Source of the DNA: Sphingomonas taxi
GTDB lineage: Bacteria > Pseudomonadota > Alphaproteobacteria > Sphingomonadales > Sphingomonadaceae
Length of the DNA stretch: 64,000 bases
Assembly: GCF_000764535.1 (NCBI RefSeq)
Contig: NZ_CP009571.1
Coordinates: 558,001-622,000 of the forward strand
Reading direction: 5' to 3'
The translations under genes and the position numbers were made by a program. Below the pieces are notes generated by a model, which had not been told where the DNA came from, made no database searches, and saw only the letters and a list, made by a program, of their open reading frames with translations. Positions 27,105 to 36,082 of the stretch are shown here, piece after piece (position 1 is the stretch's first letter; every line of letters begins with the position of its first letter).

Positions 27105-28478
27105 ATGCGTGCTCATGTCCTGTTGATCGCCGGCATCGCCGCGCTGGGCGGCCTGCTGTTCGGCTACGATACCGGCATCATCTCGGCGGCATTGCTGTTC
27201 ATCGGCGACAGCTTCCCGATCTCGGTCGTCGGCAAGCAGATCGTCACCGCCGCGATCGTCGCCGGCGCGCTCGTCGGATGCATGGGCGCCGGGCCGCTGT
27301 CGGACCGGATCGGCCGGCGGCCCACCGTCATGGTCGCCGCCATCGTCTTCATGATCGCCTCCGTGGCGTCGACCGTCGCCGGCTCGGTGGCGTCGTTGAC
27401 CGCCGCGCGTCTCGTCCTCGGCCTCGCGGTCGGCGCGGCGAGCCAGATCATCCCGGTCTATATCGCCGAACTGGCCCCGGCGGCGCGGCGCGGCGCGATG
27501 GTGGTGATGTTCCAGCTCGCGGTCGTCGGCGGCATCCTGGTGTCGACGATCGTCGGCTGGCTGCTCGGCGGCAGCCACGTCGCCGACGGTCTGCTGGGCG
27601 AGGGCGGCGACTGGCGGCTGATGTTCCTGCTCGGCGTCGTGCCGGCGGCGATCCTGCTGATCGGCATGATCGTGCTGCCGGAAAGCCCGCGCTATCTCGC
27701 GCTCAAGGGCGACGTTGCGAAGGCGCGCGCCATCCTCGCACGGCTGCGGCCGAGCGCGGCGGAGGTCGAGACCGAACTCGCCGCGATCGGCGAGACGGTG
27801 CACGTCGAGGGGCGCTGGCGGACGTTGCTGTCCGGCCGCATGCGCCCGGCACTGATCGCCGGCGCCGGCGTCGCGATGTTCTCGCAGATCACCGGCACCA
27901 ACGCGGTAATCTATTACGCGCCCACGATCGCGACCAACGCCGGGCTCGGCCAGAATGCGGCGCTGCTGACTGCACTCGTCGTCGGCGTGACGATCGTGCT
28001 GACGACGATCTTCGGCACCTGGGCCGTGGATCATTGGGGGCGGCGTAGATTGATGCTGCGGTTCCTGCCGGGGGCGGTGATCGGGCTGGCGATGATCGCG
28101 GTCGCCTTCGCAAACGGCGCGCCGACCGGCGGGATGCGCTGGGTCGCCGCGGCGGGGCTGCTCGGCTACGAGGTGTTCAACGTCGGCAGCATCTCGGCGG
28201 CGATCTGGCTGGTTGGCGCGGAGGTGTTTCCGCTGTCGGTGCGCGGCAAGGGGATGAGCCTCGTCGCTCTGTCGCACTGGAGCTTCGACTTGCTGGTGAC
28301 GCTGACCACGCTCAGCCTCGTCGAGGGGCTGGGCACCGCTGCGACCTTCTGGCTGTTCGCGGGGATGAACCTGCTCGCCTGGGGGTTCGTCTGGCGCTTT
28401 GTCCCCGAGACGAAGGGCCGATCGCTCGAGGAGATCGAGGCGAGCCTGCAGAACGGCACCTTCGCGTCGGCGCGATGA
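27105..28478 (+). CDS. Sugar porter (MFS, GalP/XylE type)
   Basis: 457 residues, 12 predicted membrane helices. Sugar-porter signatures are all present: GGLLFGYDTGIISAAL in helix 1, DRIGRRP between helices 2 and 3, PESPRYL after helix 6, the mid-protein QITGTNAVIYYAPTI and the C-terminal PETKGRSLEEIE. It should be a proton-coupled monosaccharide importer. GAAGGA lies 8 nt before the chosen ATG. Its stop overlaps the start of a kinase gene (ATGA), suggesting uptake coupled to phosphorylation. Confidence 0.93.
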   Translation: MRAHVLLIAGIAALGGLLFGYDTGIISAALLFIGDSFPISVVGKQIVTAAIVAGALVGCMGAGPLSDRIGRRPTVMVAAIVFMIASVASTVAGSVASLTAARLVLGLAVGAASQIIPVYIAELAPAARRGAMVVMFQLAVVGGILVSTIVGWLLGGSHVADGLLGEGGDWRLMFLLGVVPAAILLIGMIVLPESPRYLALKGDVAKARAILARLRPSAAEVETELAAIGETVHVEGRWRTLLSGRMRPALIAGAGVAMFSQITGTNAVIYYAPTIATNAGLGQNAALLTALVVGVTIVLTTIFGTWAVDHWGRRRLMLRFLPGAVIGLAMIAVAFANGAPTGGMRWVAAAGLLGYEVFNVGSISAAIWLVGAEVFPLSVRGKGMSLVALSHWSFDLLVTLTTLSLVEGLGTAATFWLFAGMNLLAWGFVWRFVPETKGRSLEEIEASLQNGTFASAR

Positions 28479-29104
28479 CGGAGGCGCTACCCGCACCGCT
28501 CGGCGACGCGATCCACGCCTTGCTCGCCCGCCGCGGCCGCGCGCTGCTCGGCGTCGTCGGTCCGCCCGGCGCGGGCAAGTCGACGCTCGCTGACCGGATT
28601 GCGCGGCAGTTCGCCGACCGGTCGGTCGTCGTGCCGATGGACGGTTTCCATCTCGCCAATGCGGAGCTCGACCGGCTCGGCCGCCGCGATCGCAAGGGCG
28701 CGCCCGACACGTTCGACGTCGCCGGGTTCGTCGCTTTGCTCGATCGCCTGCGGCATCCGGTCGCCGGCGAAACCGTCTACGCCCCCCGGTTCGAACGCGC
28801 GATCGAAGAGGCGATCGCCGGCGCGATCCCGGTGCCGGCAGGCACACCGCTGGTCGTGGTGGAGGGCAATTACCTGCTCCTCGACGGGCCATGGTCGCCG
28901 GTGCGCGGTCTGCTGGATCGCTGCTGCTACGTCCGCACCCCGCCGGCACAACGCCGCGACTGGCTGCTCGCGAGACACATGGCGTTCGGACGCAGCCGCG
29001 CCGAGGCGCTCGACTGGATCGATCGTACCGACGAGCCCAATGCCGTCCTCATCGAGCGGAGCGCGATGCGCGCCGATCTCGCCGTCGACGTGACGCCCGG
29101 CTGA
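28475..29104 (+). CDS. PRK/uridine-kinase-like small-molecule kinase
   Basis: 209 residues, one P-loop kinase domain. Walker A GPPGAGKST (residues 29-37), MDGFHLANAELD (the acidic substrate/metal loop of phosphoribulokinase and uridine-kinase relatives), KGAPDTFDVAGF, VVEGNYLLLD and an arginine-rich lid (RTPPAQRRDWLLARHMAFGRSRAEALDWIDR). Such proteins are annotated as nucleoside/nucleotide kinase or fructose-transport kinase. Being coupled to a sugar porter, the substrate is more likely a sugar, but that is inference. Confidence 0.88.
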   Translation: MTEALPAPLGDAIHALLARRGRALLGVVGPPGAGKSTLADRIARQFADRSVVVPMDGFHLANAELDRLGRRDRKGAPDTFDVAGFVALLDRLRHPVAGETVYAPRFERAIEEAIAGAIPVPAGTPLVVVEGNYLLLDGPWSPVRGLLDRCCYVRTPPAQRRDWLLARHMAFGRSRAEALDWIDRTDEPNAVLIERSAMRADLAVDVTPG

Positions 29105-29222
29105 TCCCGCGACGCGGCCCACGGCCATGGCGCCGGCTGGGCGGCGGCAAGCAAAAGTATCTCCCCTTCGAACGGCGCGTGGCTAGCATCGCGGTCGACA
29201 CAGCACCCGCTCGAAGAGGACG

Positions 29223-30527
29223 ATGGCCATGGTCGATCACACGCTGCACCCCGAAACGCTCGCGCTGCACGCCGGCTGGCGCGCCGATCCGGCGACCGGC
29301 GCGGTGGCGCCGCCGGTCTACCAGACCACCTCCTACCAGTTCCGCGACACCGATCACGCCGCCGACCTGTTCGCGCTACGCGAACTCGGCAATATCTATA
29401 CCCGACTGGGCAATCCGACGACCGACGTGCTCGAGCGGCGGATCGCCGCGATCGAGGGCGGAGCTGCCGCGCTGGCCGTGGCGTCGGGACAGGCGGCATC
29501 CGCTTATGCGGTGCAGAATCTCGCGCGTGCCGGCGACAATATCGTCAGCGGCACCGATCTGTACGGCGGCACGTGGAACCTGTTTGCCAACACGCTGAAG
29601 GACCAGGGGATCGAGGTGCGCTTCGTCGATCCCGCCAATCCCGACGCCTTCGCGCGCGCGAGCGACGAGCGGACGCGCGCCTGGTATGTCGAGACATTGC
29701 CCAACCCCAAGCTGATCGTCGGGCCGATCGCCGAGATCGCGGCGCTCGGCCGGCCGCTCGGCATCCCCTTGATCGTCGACAATACCGCGGCCCCGCTGCT
29801 CGCCCGGCCGTTCGATCACGGCGCGGCGATCGTCGTCTATTCGACCACCAAATATATTGGCGGCCACGGCACGTCGATCGGCGGCATCATCGTCGACGGC
29901 GGCAATTTCGACTGGGAGGCGTTTCCCGAGCGCCAGCCGCTGCTTAACACGCCCGACGCCAGCTACCATGGCGCGGTGTGGAGCCAGGCGGCGAAACCGC
30001 TGGGGCCGATCGCCTACATCCTGCGCGCACGTACCGTGCTGCTGCGTGATCTCGGCGCGGCATTGTCGCCGTTCAACGCCTTTCAGATCCTGCAGGGGCT
30101 CGAGACGCTGCCGCTGCGCATGCCGCGCCATTGCGCCAATGCCGCGGCGGTCGTCGCCTTCCTCCAGTCGCGGCCCGAGGTGATCCGCGTCATCCACCCC
30201 TCGGTGCAGACCGGCGTGCAGGCGGAACGGGCCGCGCGCTATCTGACCGGCGGGCAGGGTGGCCTCGTCGGCTTCGAACTGGCCGGCGGCGAGGCGGCGG
30301 GGCGCGCCTTCATCAACGCGCTGGAGCTCTTCTATCACGTCGCCAACATCGGCGACGCGCGCAGCCTCGCGATCCATCCGGCGTCGACGACCCATTCGCA
30401 GCTGTCGTCCGGGGAACGGCAAGCGACCGGCGTCTCCGACGGCTACGTCCGCCTGTCGGTCGGTCTGGAGCATGAGGAGGACATCCTCGCCGACCTGCGC
30501 CAGGCGCTCGACCGCGCCGCGGTCTAG
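29223..30527 (+). CDS. O-acetylhomoserine sulfhydrylase (MetY-like)
   Basis: 434 residues, Cys/Met-metabolism PLP family. Visible: ETLALHAGW..GAVAPPVYQTTSYQF, YTRLGNPTTDVLERRIAAIEGG, the PLP lysine Lys210 in YSTTKYIGGHG, and SLAIHPASTTHSQLS near the C-terminus. The length (over 420) and the FDWEAFPERQPLLNTPDASYHG segment favour O-acetylhomoserine sulfhydrylase over cystathionine synthases (about 390 residues). It makes homocysteine directly from sulfide, or reacts with other thiols. The third sulfur-assimilation gene in the window; no operon with the others. Confidence 0.92.
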   Translation: MAMVDHTLHPETLALHAGWRADPATGAVAPPVYQTTSYQFRDTDHAADLFALRELGNIYTRLGNPTTDVLERRIAAIEGGAAALAVASGQAASAYAVQNLARAGDNIVSGTDLYGGTWNLFANTLKDQGIEVRFVDPANPDAFARASDERTRAWYVETLPNPKLIVGPIAEIAALGRPLGIPLIVDNTAAPLLARPFDHGAAIVVYSTTKYIGGHGTSIGGIIVDGGNFDWEAFPERQPLLNTPDASYHGAVWSQAAKPLGPIAYILRARTVLLRDLGAALSPFNAFQILQGLETLPLRMPRHCANAAAVVAFLQSRPEVIRVIHPSVQTGVQAERAARYLTGGQGGLVGFELAGGEAAGRAFINALELFYHVANIGDARSLAIHPASTTHSQLSSGERQATGVSDGYVRLSVGLEHEEDILADLRQALDRAAV

Positions 30528-30628
30528 TCAGCCGGCCGATCGACAAAACCCTTGCCGAACAGGCCGCTAGGCCGGCGAGCTTGGCGGCCGGCGGACCCGG
30601 CGATAGACCAACGACGAAAGGACCGACC

Positions 30629-31504
30629 ATGGCCGATCAGGATAGCGCGAACAATCTGCCCGCCGGCTACGCACCGCCCGAGGTGTGGACGTGGACTCAG
30701 GCGAACGGCGGCCAGTTCGCCAGCATCAACCGCCCCGTCTCAGGCGCGACGCACGATGCGCCGCTGCCGGTCGGCCGCCATCCGCTCCAGCTCTACTCGC
30801 TCGGCACACCCAACGGGCAGAAGGTGACGATCCTGCTTGAGGAGCTGCTCGCGGCGGGCCATGCCGGCGCCGAATATGACGCGTGGCTGATCGAGATCGG
30901 CAAGGGCGACCAGTTCGGCAGCGGCTTCGTCGCGCTCAATCCAAATTCCAAGATCCCGGCGCTCGCCGATCACGGCACGACGCCGCCGACGCGGGTGTTC
31001 GAGAGCGGAGCGATCCTGCTCTATCTCGCCGAGAAATTCGGCGCCTTCCTGCCGACCGGTCCGGCGGCGCGGGTGCAGGCGATCAACTGGCTGATGTGGC
31101 AGATGGGCTCGGCACCGTTCGTCGGCGGCGGCTTCGGCCATTTCTTCGCTTATGCGCCGATCAAGATCCAATATGCGATCGACCGCTATGCGATGGAGGC
31201 CAAGCGCCAGCTCCACGTGCTCGACACGCATCTGAAGGAGCACAGCTATTTGGCGGGCGACGAATATTCGATCGCCGATATCGCGGTCTGGCCCTGGTAT
31301 GGCGGGCTGCTGACCGGCACCTATGGCGCGAGCACGTTCCTGAGCGCCGGCGACTATCCCAATCTGCAGCGCTGGACCGACCGGATCGCCGCGCGCGAGC
31401 CGGTGCGGCGCGGGCGCATCGTCGGCGAGCCGGGCAGCATCCTGCGCGAACGGCACGAGGCGGCGGATATCGACGCGGCGCTGGCGGCCACGACCAATCC
31501 ATAA
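30629..31504 (+). CDS. yghU: Glutathione S-transferase, YghU-type disulfide oxidoreductase
   Basis: 291 residues. It has the long N-terminal extension of YghU/YfcG relatives (NLPAGYAPPEVWTWTQANGGQFASINRPVSGATHD), the thioredoxin-like GST_N domain (LQLYSLGTPNGQKVTILLEELL, residues about 50-130) with FVALNPNSKIPALAD and FESGAILLYLAEKFG, then the helical GST_C domain (LAGDEYSIADIAVWPW). YghU binds two glutathiones and reduces disulfides. The ATG follows ACGAAAGGA. It lies 13 bp before the GH35 gene, so possibly the same transcript, though no functional link is evident. Confidence 0.92.
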   Translation: MADQDSANNLPAGYAPPEVWTWTQANGGQFASINRPVSGATHDAPLPVGRHPLQLYSLGTPNGQKVTILLEELLAAGHAGAEYDAWLIEIGKGDQFGSGFVALNPNSKIPALADHGTTPPTRVFESGAILLYLAEKFGAFLPTGPAARVQAINWLMWQMGSAPFVGGGFGHFFAYAPIKIQYAIDRYAMEAKRQLHVLDTHLKEHSYLAGDEYSIADIAVWPWYGGLLTGTYGASTFLSAGDYPNLQRWTDRIAAREPVRRGRIVGEPGSILRERHEAADIDAALAATTNP

Positions 31505-31517
31505 CGGGGAGAGACGA

Positions 31518-33362
31518 ATGACCTTGGCGAAGCGATCGATATGGGGGGCTGCGCTCGCCATCGTGGCGGCGACGACGGGCGCGCATGCGGAGGCCCCGGC
31601 GCGCAGCTTCGCGGTCAGCGGCGCCGGCTTCGTCAAGGACGGCAAGCCGTATCAGGTCATCTCGGGCGAGATCCACTACGTCCGCATCCCGCGCGCCTAT
31701 TGGCGCGACCGCCTGCGCAAGGCGAAGGCGATGGGGCTCAATACGATCACCACCTACGCCTTCTGGAACGTCCACGAGCCGCGGCCCGGCGTCTATGATT
31801 TCAGCGGCCAGAACGACATCGCCGCCTTCATCCGCGACGCGCAGGCGGAGGGGCTGAACGTCATCCTGCGCCCCGGCCCCTATGTCTGTGCCGAATGGGA
31901 ATTGGGCGGCTATCCGGCGTGGCTGCTCAAGGATCGAAAGCTCGTCCTGCGCTCGACCGACCCCGAATATACCGCCGCGGTCGAGCGCTGGATCGTCCGG
32001 CTCGGGCAGGAGGTGAAGCCGCTGCTGCTCGCCAACGGCGGGCCGATCGTCGCGGTGCAGCTCGAGAACGAATATGGCGCGTTCGGCGACGACAAGGCGT
32101 ATCTGCAGGGACTGGAGGCGACCTATCGCCGTGCCGGCCTCGCCGACGGCATCCTGTTCACCTCGAACCAGGCGTCGGACCTCGCCAAGGGCTCGCTGCC
32201 GCATCTGCCCTCGGTGGTCAATTTCGGCTCGGGCGGCGCGGCCAATGCGGTCGCCAAGCTCGAGGCGTATCGGCCCGCGGGCCTGCGCATGGTCGGCGAA
32301 TATTGGGCGGGCTGGTTCGACAAATGGGGCGAGGACCATCACGAGACGGACGGCCGCAAGGAAGCCGAGGAGATGCGCTTCATGCTGCAGCGCGGCTATT
32401 CGATCTCGCTGTATATGGTCCACGGCGGCACGACGTTCGGCTGGATGAACGGCGCCGATTCGCACACCGGCACCGATTACCACCCCGATACGACCAGCTA
32501 CGATTACGACGCGCCGATCGATGAGGCGGGCAATCCGCGCTACAAATATGCGCTGATCGCCAATGCTATCGCTGCGGTCACCGGCAAGCCCGCCGCGCCG
32601 ACCCCGGCGCCGACGGTCGCGGTCACCTTCCCGGTCTCGCCGATCCGACGCAGCGCGTCGCTCTGGGACCATCTGCCCGAACCGGTCCGCGCCAAATTGC
32701 CGATGACCTTCGAGGAACTCGATCAGAATTACGGCTATGTCCTGTATCGCGTCGCGCTGCCGGCGGGCGCGCGCAAGACGCTGACGCTTAAGGGGATGCA
32801 CAGCTACGCGCAGGTCTATGTCGACCGCAAGCTGGTCGGCGCGCTCGACCGCCGGCTGGGACAGGAGACGGTGACGCTGCCCGCCCGCGCCGGTGCCGCG
32901 ACGCTCGACGTGCTGGTCGAGAACACCGGCCGGGTGAATTACTCACGTGCGATCCGCACCGAGCAGACCGGGCTGACCGGCGCGGTGACGCTCGACGGCG
33001 CGGTGCTGGAGGACTGGCGGATGTACGGCCTGCCGATGGACGATCTATCGGGGCTGCGCTTCACCGCCGCGCCCTGCGCCGGCCCGTGTTTCTATGAGGC
33101 GGAGATGACCGTCGACCGGCCGGGCGACACCTATCTCGACATGCGCGGCCTGCATAAGGGGCAGCTCTGGCTCGGCGCGCACAATCTCGGCCGCTTCTGG
33201 TCGATCGGCCCGGTGCATACGCTCTATGCGCCTGCGCCGTGGATGCAGGTCGGCGCCAACCGCATCGTCGCCTTCGACCTCACCGGCGACGCCACCGATC
33301 GCCTGACGACCGTCAAGGCGCCGGTCTACGGCAAGATCACGACGACACGCGAGGCGCAATAA
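31518..33362 (+). CDS. Beta-galactosidase, glycoside hydrolase family 35
   Basis: 614 residues with a cleavable signal peptide (WGAALAIVAATTGAHAEA), so periplasmic or secreted. The GH35 barrel spans about residues 30-345: GEIHYVRIPRAYWRDRLRKAKAMGLNTITTYAFWNVHEP, RPGPYVCAEWELGGYPAWLL, acid/base Glu185 in QLENEYG and nucleophile Glu261 in GEYWAGW. The C-terminal part (about 380-610) holds beta-sandwich domains typical of the family. It releases terminal beta-galactose from oligosaccharides. Preceded by GGGGAGAGACGA. Confidence 0.95.
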   Translation: MTLAKRSIWGAALAIVAATTGAHAEAPARSFAVSGAGFVKDGKPYQVISGEIHYVRIPRAYWRDRLRKAKAMGLNTITTYAFWNVHEPRPGVYDFSGQNDIAAFIRDAQAEGLNVILRPGPYVCAEWELGGYPAWLLKDRKLVLRSTDPEYTAAVERWIVRLGQEVKPLLLANGGPIVAVQLENEYGAFGDDKAYLQGLEATYRRAGLADGILFTSNQASDLAKGSLPHLPSVVNFGSGGAANAVAKLEAYRPAGLRMVGEYWAGWFDKWGEDHHETDGRKEAEEMRFMLQRGYSISLYMVHGGTTFGWMNGADSHTGTDYHPDTTSYDYDAPIDEAGNPRYKYALIANAIAAVTGKPAAPTPAPTVAVTFPVSPIRRSASLWDHLPEPVRAKLPMTFEELDQNYGYVLYRVALPAGARKTLTLKGMHSYAQVYVDRKLVGALDRRLGQETVTLPARAGAATLDVLVENTGRVNYSRAIRTEQTGLTGAVTLDGAVLEDWRMYGLPMDDLSGLRFTAAPCAGPCFYEAEMTVDRPGDTYLDMRGLHKGQLWLGAHNLGRFWSIGPVHTLYAPAPWMQVGANRIVAFDLTGDATDRLTTVKAPVYGKITTTREAQ

Positions 33363-33372
33363 CGCACCGCCG

Positions 33373-33409
33373 CACGCGACGTTCACGGCTGCGGCCGGGG
33401 CGTCGCGTG
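33373..33409. terminator. Candidate bidirectional terminator hairpin
   Basis: Perfect 9-bp arms CACGCGACG (33373-33381) and CGTCGCGTG (33401-33409) around a 19-nt loop, between convergent GH35 and hsp20 genes. No T-run follows on either strand, so intrinsic termination is uncertain. Confidence 0.45.
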
Positions 33410-33447
33410 GGGCTGGCTCGATCGGTCGGCGTGTTTGAACGCGCCGA

Positions 33448-33960
33448 TCAGGCCGCATCGCTGTGGATCAATATGCGGCGGACGGTGTCGGCGGCGGCCG
33501 CCGATCTCGGCAGCGTGACGGTAAGCACGCCGTTGCGGAAGCGTGCGCTCGCCTTGTCCGTCTCGACGGTGCGCGGCAAAGCGATCCGCCGGTCGAACCG
33601 GCCATAGCTGCCTTCGGAATAGCCGCCGTCCTTGTCCTCGACCTCCGACTTCTTTTCGCCGAGCAGCGTCAGCACGCCGTCCTCGGCGACGATCTCGACG
33701 TCCTTCTCGTCGAGCCCGGGCAGCTCGGCAATGACGCGGATCTCCGCATCGGTCTGGCCGAGTTCGAGCCTGGGCGACAGCAACGCGCGCTCCGTACCGG
33801 CGAAGGCGGGCACGCCGAAGCCGCGCACGACATCGTCGAACAGGCGGTTCACCTCGCGGTGCAGCGACAGCAACGGATCGCGCCGGTCCTGCTCGACCGC
33901 GAACGGCGCCGGGACGCGATAGTCGGTGCGGCTCCAGGGGATCAGATCACGAATGGCCAT
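33448..33960 (-). CDS. Small heat shock protein, Hsp20 family
   Basis: 170 residues with the alpha-crystallin domain at about 60-160 (LELGQTDAEIRVIAELPGLDEKDVEIVAEDGVLTLLGEKKSE..RRIALPRTVETDKASARFRNGVLTVTLPR). It is an ATP-independent holdase that binds unfolding proteins. ACAAAGGAGA precedes the ATG. It lies 50 bp after the first hsp20 gene on the same strand, so the two probably share the upstream heat-shock promoter. The two proteins differ clearly (this is the HSP20/Hsp16.5-like class, the other the IbpA-like class). Confidence 0.93.
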   Translation of the reverse strand: MAIRDLIPWSRTDYRVPAPFAVEQDRRDPLLSLHREVNRLFDDVVRGFGVPAFAGTERALLSPRLELGQTDAEIRVIAELPGLDEKDVEIVAEDGVLTLLGEKKSEVEDKDGGYSEGSYGRFDRRIALPRTVETDKASARFRNGVLTVTLPRSAAAADTVRRILIHSDAA

Positions 33961-34010
33961 GGGTCCTGTCTCCTTTGTGGTCAGTGGCATGATGCAGGTC
34001 GATCGAGGGA

Positions 34011-34490
34011 TCAGGCGGCGCGGAGCGCGTCGCTGCTGCCCTCGCCGATGCGCGCGGGGGTGGCGGACGAACCACCCTCGATCGCGATCCGGCGCGGCTT
34101 CAACGCGTCGGGAACGACACGCTTCAGCGCGATGCTGAGCAGGCCGTTGTCGCAACGCGCCTCGTCCACCTCGATGAAATCGGCGAGCTGGAAGCGCCGC
34201 TCGAACGGCCGCGCGGCGATGCCATGGTGCAGATAGCGCGCCTCGCCGCTCTCCTCGTCGCGCTTGCCGGTGACGATCAGCTGGTTCTGCTGCGCGACCA
34301 CCTCGATCTGGTCGGGGCGGAAGCCGGCGACCGCCAGCGTGATGCGATACCGATCCTCGCCCTCGCGCACGATGTCGAACGGCGGGTAGCCGTCGGCGGC
34401 GTCGCTGCGGCCCGTTTCGAGCAGGTCGAACAGGCGGTCGAACCCCACCGTCGAGCGGCGGTATGGCGTGAAATCGAAATTGGTCCTCAT
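34011..34490 (-). CDS. Small heat shock protein, IbpA-like
   Basis: 159 residues. Begins MRTNFDFTPYRRSTVGFDRLFDLLE, the IbpA/IbpB/HspD opening, then the alpha-crystallin domain (PPFDIVREGEDRYRITLAVAGFRPDQIEVVAQQNQLIVTGKRDE..RPFERRFQLADFIEVDEARCDNGLLSIALKRVVP). A cytoplasmic holdase chaperone. AGGAGG precedes the ATG, and that sequence is predicted to be trapped in a ROSE-like hairpin at low temperature. A sigma32-like promoter lies about 100 nt upstream. Confidence 0.94.
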   Translation of the reverse strand: MRTNFDFTPYRRSTVGFDRLFDLLETGRSDAADGYPPFDIVREGEDRYRITLAVAGFRPDQIEVVAQQNQLIVTGKRDEESGEARYLHHGIAARPFERRFQLADFIEVDEARCDNGLLSIALKRVVPDALKPRRIAIEGGSSATPARIGEGSSDALRAA

Positions 34491-34491
34491 C

Positions 34492-34519
34492 TCCAAATCC
34501 TCCTGTGAAGCGATCTGGA
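34492..34519 (-). promoter_or_regulatory. ROSE-like RNA thermometer hairpin
   Basis: Read on the minus strand, the last 28 nt before the hsp20 leader's ATG fold into one hairpin: TCCAGATC, a bulged G, CTTC, loop ACA, GGAG, GATTTGGA. All 12 positions pair (one or two as G-U). The Shine-Dalgarno AGGAGG is in the 3' arm, opposite a UCGCU, which fits the conserved UYGCU with bulged G of ROSE elements. ROSE thermometers control hsp20 genes in many alphaproteobacteria. Confidence 0.8.
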
Positions 34520-34592
34520 CATGAGCGGCACCGGCGCGTGAACCGGCGCCCTCGATGTCCGGTCCGGACCCGGTTCGGCGTCCGGCGCGCAA

Positions 34593-34621
34593 AAACTGGG
34601 AATCGTCATCGCGAGATCAAG
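34593..34621 (-). promoter_or_regulatory. Sigma32-type heat-shock promoter
   Basis: On the minus strand CTTGAT (34616-34621) is followed by 15 bp and CCCAGTTT (34593-34600), close to the CTTGAA / CCCATNT heat-shock consensus. It lies about 100 nt upstream of the IbpA-like gene, leaving room for a ROSE leader. Confidence 0.6.
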
Positions 34622-34666
34622 AGGCTGCCGGCAGATTTTTTAGGGACGTGGCGCGGCCGCGCGAAC

Positions 34667-36082
34667 CTAGCCGCCGACCGCGCGGTGAAGCTGGATACGC
34701 GCGAGAGTGGCGGCGACCCGCTGTCGTATGGCCGCGCGTTCCGCCGACAGGGCCGCCTGCCGTGCCTCGATCACCGGCCCCGCCGCCAGATCGCCGCGCG
34801 CATGACGCGCCTCGACCATCGCCACCGTCCGCCGCCGCGACGCGAGGTCGCGGTCGGACAGATCGAGGCGCGCCGTCGCCGCGCGGCTGGCCGACAAGGC
34901 GTCATCCACTTCGCGCCATGCGGTGATGACGGTCTGGCGATAGGCGAGCGCAGCGCTGCGCGCTTCGGAGCGGCGCAAGTCGAGTTGCCGCTGCAACCGG
35001 CCGCCGGAGAAGATCGGCAGCGACAGGCGCGGCCCGATGCTGGTGCTGCGCGCGTCCCAGCCGAAATCGGCGAGATGGAGCACGTCGATGTCGAAGAGCC
35101 CGGTCAGGCTGATCTTCGGGTAGAAATCCGCCTGCGCGACGCCGATCCGCGCGGTGGCCGCGTGGAGCCGTGCTTCGGCCTCGATGATGTCGGGGCGCAG
35201 GCGCGCGACCGCCGAGGGCAGGCGCACCGCCACCGGCGGCAACGGTCGTGGCGGCGGCTGTGTCGCGGGGTCGACCGGCACGCTATCCGGGGTCGCGCCG
35301 ATCAGGATCGCCAGCGCGCGCATCGCCATCGCCGCCTGTTGGTCGAGGTCGACGATCTCGCCGCGCAGGGTCCGCAAGGCCTCCTCGCGCGCGGCGACGT
35401 CGATCGGCGTGGCGAGACCGCGCGCCAGCAGCGTGCGGGCGATCCCGACGTTGCGCTCGGCGAGGCCGGCGCCGTCCTGCGCGATCCGGCGCTCATCACA
35501 CAGGCCGCGCAACTGGAAATAGGTACGCGCCACTTCCGCCTCGACCGACAGGCGCACGCCGCGCGCGGCGGCGTCGCTGGCCTCGACCGCGGCCTGGGCC
35601 GCCTCGGCCTGCCGGCGGTGGCCGCCCCACAGGTCGAGCTCCCAGCTCGCGCCGACGCCGACGCTATAGAGATCGAAGTCGACGCCTTTGGGTGGGGTCG
35701 TCGCCGGCGTGATCCCGAGCAGCGTGTGCGTGACCGAAGCGATGCCTGCCGTGCCGAGACGCTCGCGACTATAGCCCGCTTGCCCCTCGACCTGCGGTGC
35801 GCCGGCGGCGCGCGCTTGGCCGCGTTCGATCCGCGCGGCGGTGATCCGTTCGATCGCCGCTGCGATATCGAGATTGGCGGTGCCGGCGCGCACCTCCAGC
35901 GCGTCGAGCACCGGATCGTCGAAGCTGCGCCACCAGGGCACATCGCCGGGGGTCGGCGACGCGGCGGTATCCGCCGCCTGCCAGACCGGCGGCAGGATCG
36001 GTGCGGGCGGCGTGAAATCCGGCCCGCTGGTGCAGCCCGCCAGCGCGACGGCGAGCATCAGCGGCCATTTGCGATCACCCAT
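34667..36082 (-). CDS. RND efflux outer-membrane lipoprotein (NodT/OprM type)
   Basis: 471 residues. Lipoprotein signal ending LAGC (Cys17), then two outer-membrane efflux protein repeats (about 55-250 and 260-460) with the usual ASWELDLWGGHRRQAEAAQ and RPDIIEAEARLHAATARIGVAQADFYPKISLTG. It forms the outer-membrane channel of the pump encoded by the two genes upstream. Its start overlaps the RND permease stop by 8 bp. An in-frame extension to 36133 lies inside the permease gene and was rejected. Confidence 0.93.
   Translation of the reverse strand: MGDRKWPLMLAVALAGCTSGPDFTPPAPILPPVWQAADTAASPTPGDVPWWRSFDDPVLDALEVRAGTANLDIAAAIERITAARIERGQARAAGAPQVEGQAGYSRERLGTAGIASVTHTLLGITPATTPPKGVDFDLYSVGVGASWELDLWGGHRRQAEAAQAAVEASDAAARGVRLSVEAEVARTYFQLRGLCDERRIAQDGAGLAERNVGIARTLLARGLATPIDVAAREEALRTLRGEIVDLDQQAAMAMRALAILIGATPDSVPVDPATQPPPRPLPPVAVRLPSAVARLRPDIIEAEARLHAATARIGVAQADFYPKISLTGLFDIDVLHLADFGWDARSTSIGPRLSLPIFSGGRLQRQLDLRRSEARSAALAYRQTVITAWREVDDALSASRAATARLDLSDRDLASRRRTVAMVEARHARGDLAAGPVIEARQAALSAERAAIRQRVAATLARIQLHRAVGG

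Noticed and set aside
33961..34010. Possible second ROSE element before the downstream hsp20 gene
   Set aside because: The Shine-Dalgarno there is not paired in any good hairpin and no UYGCU motif lies nearby.
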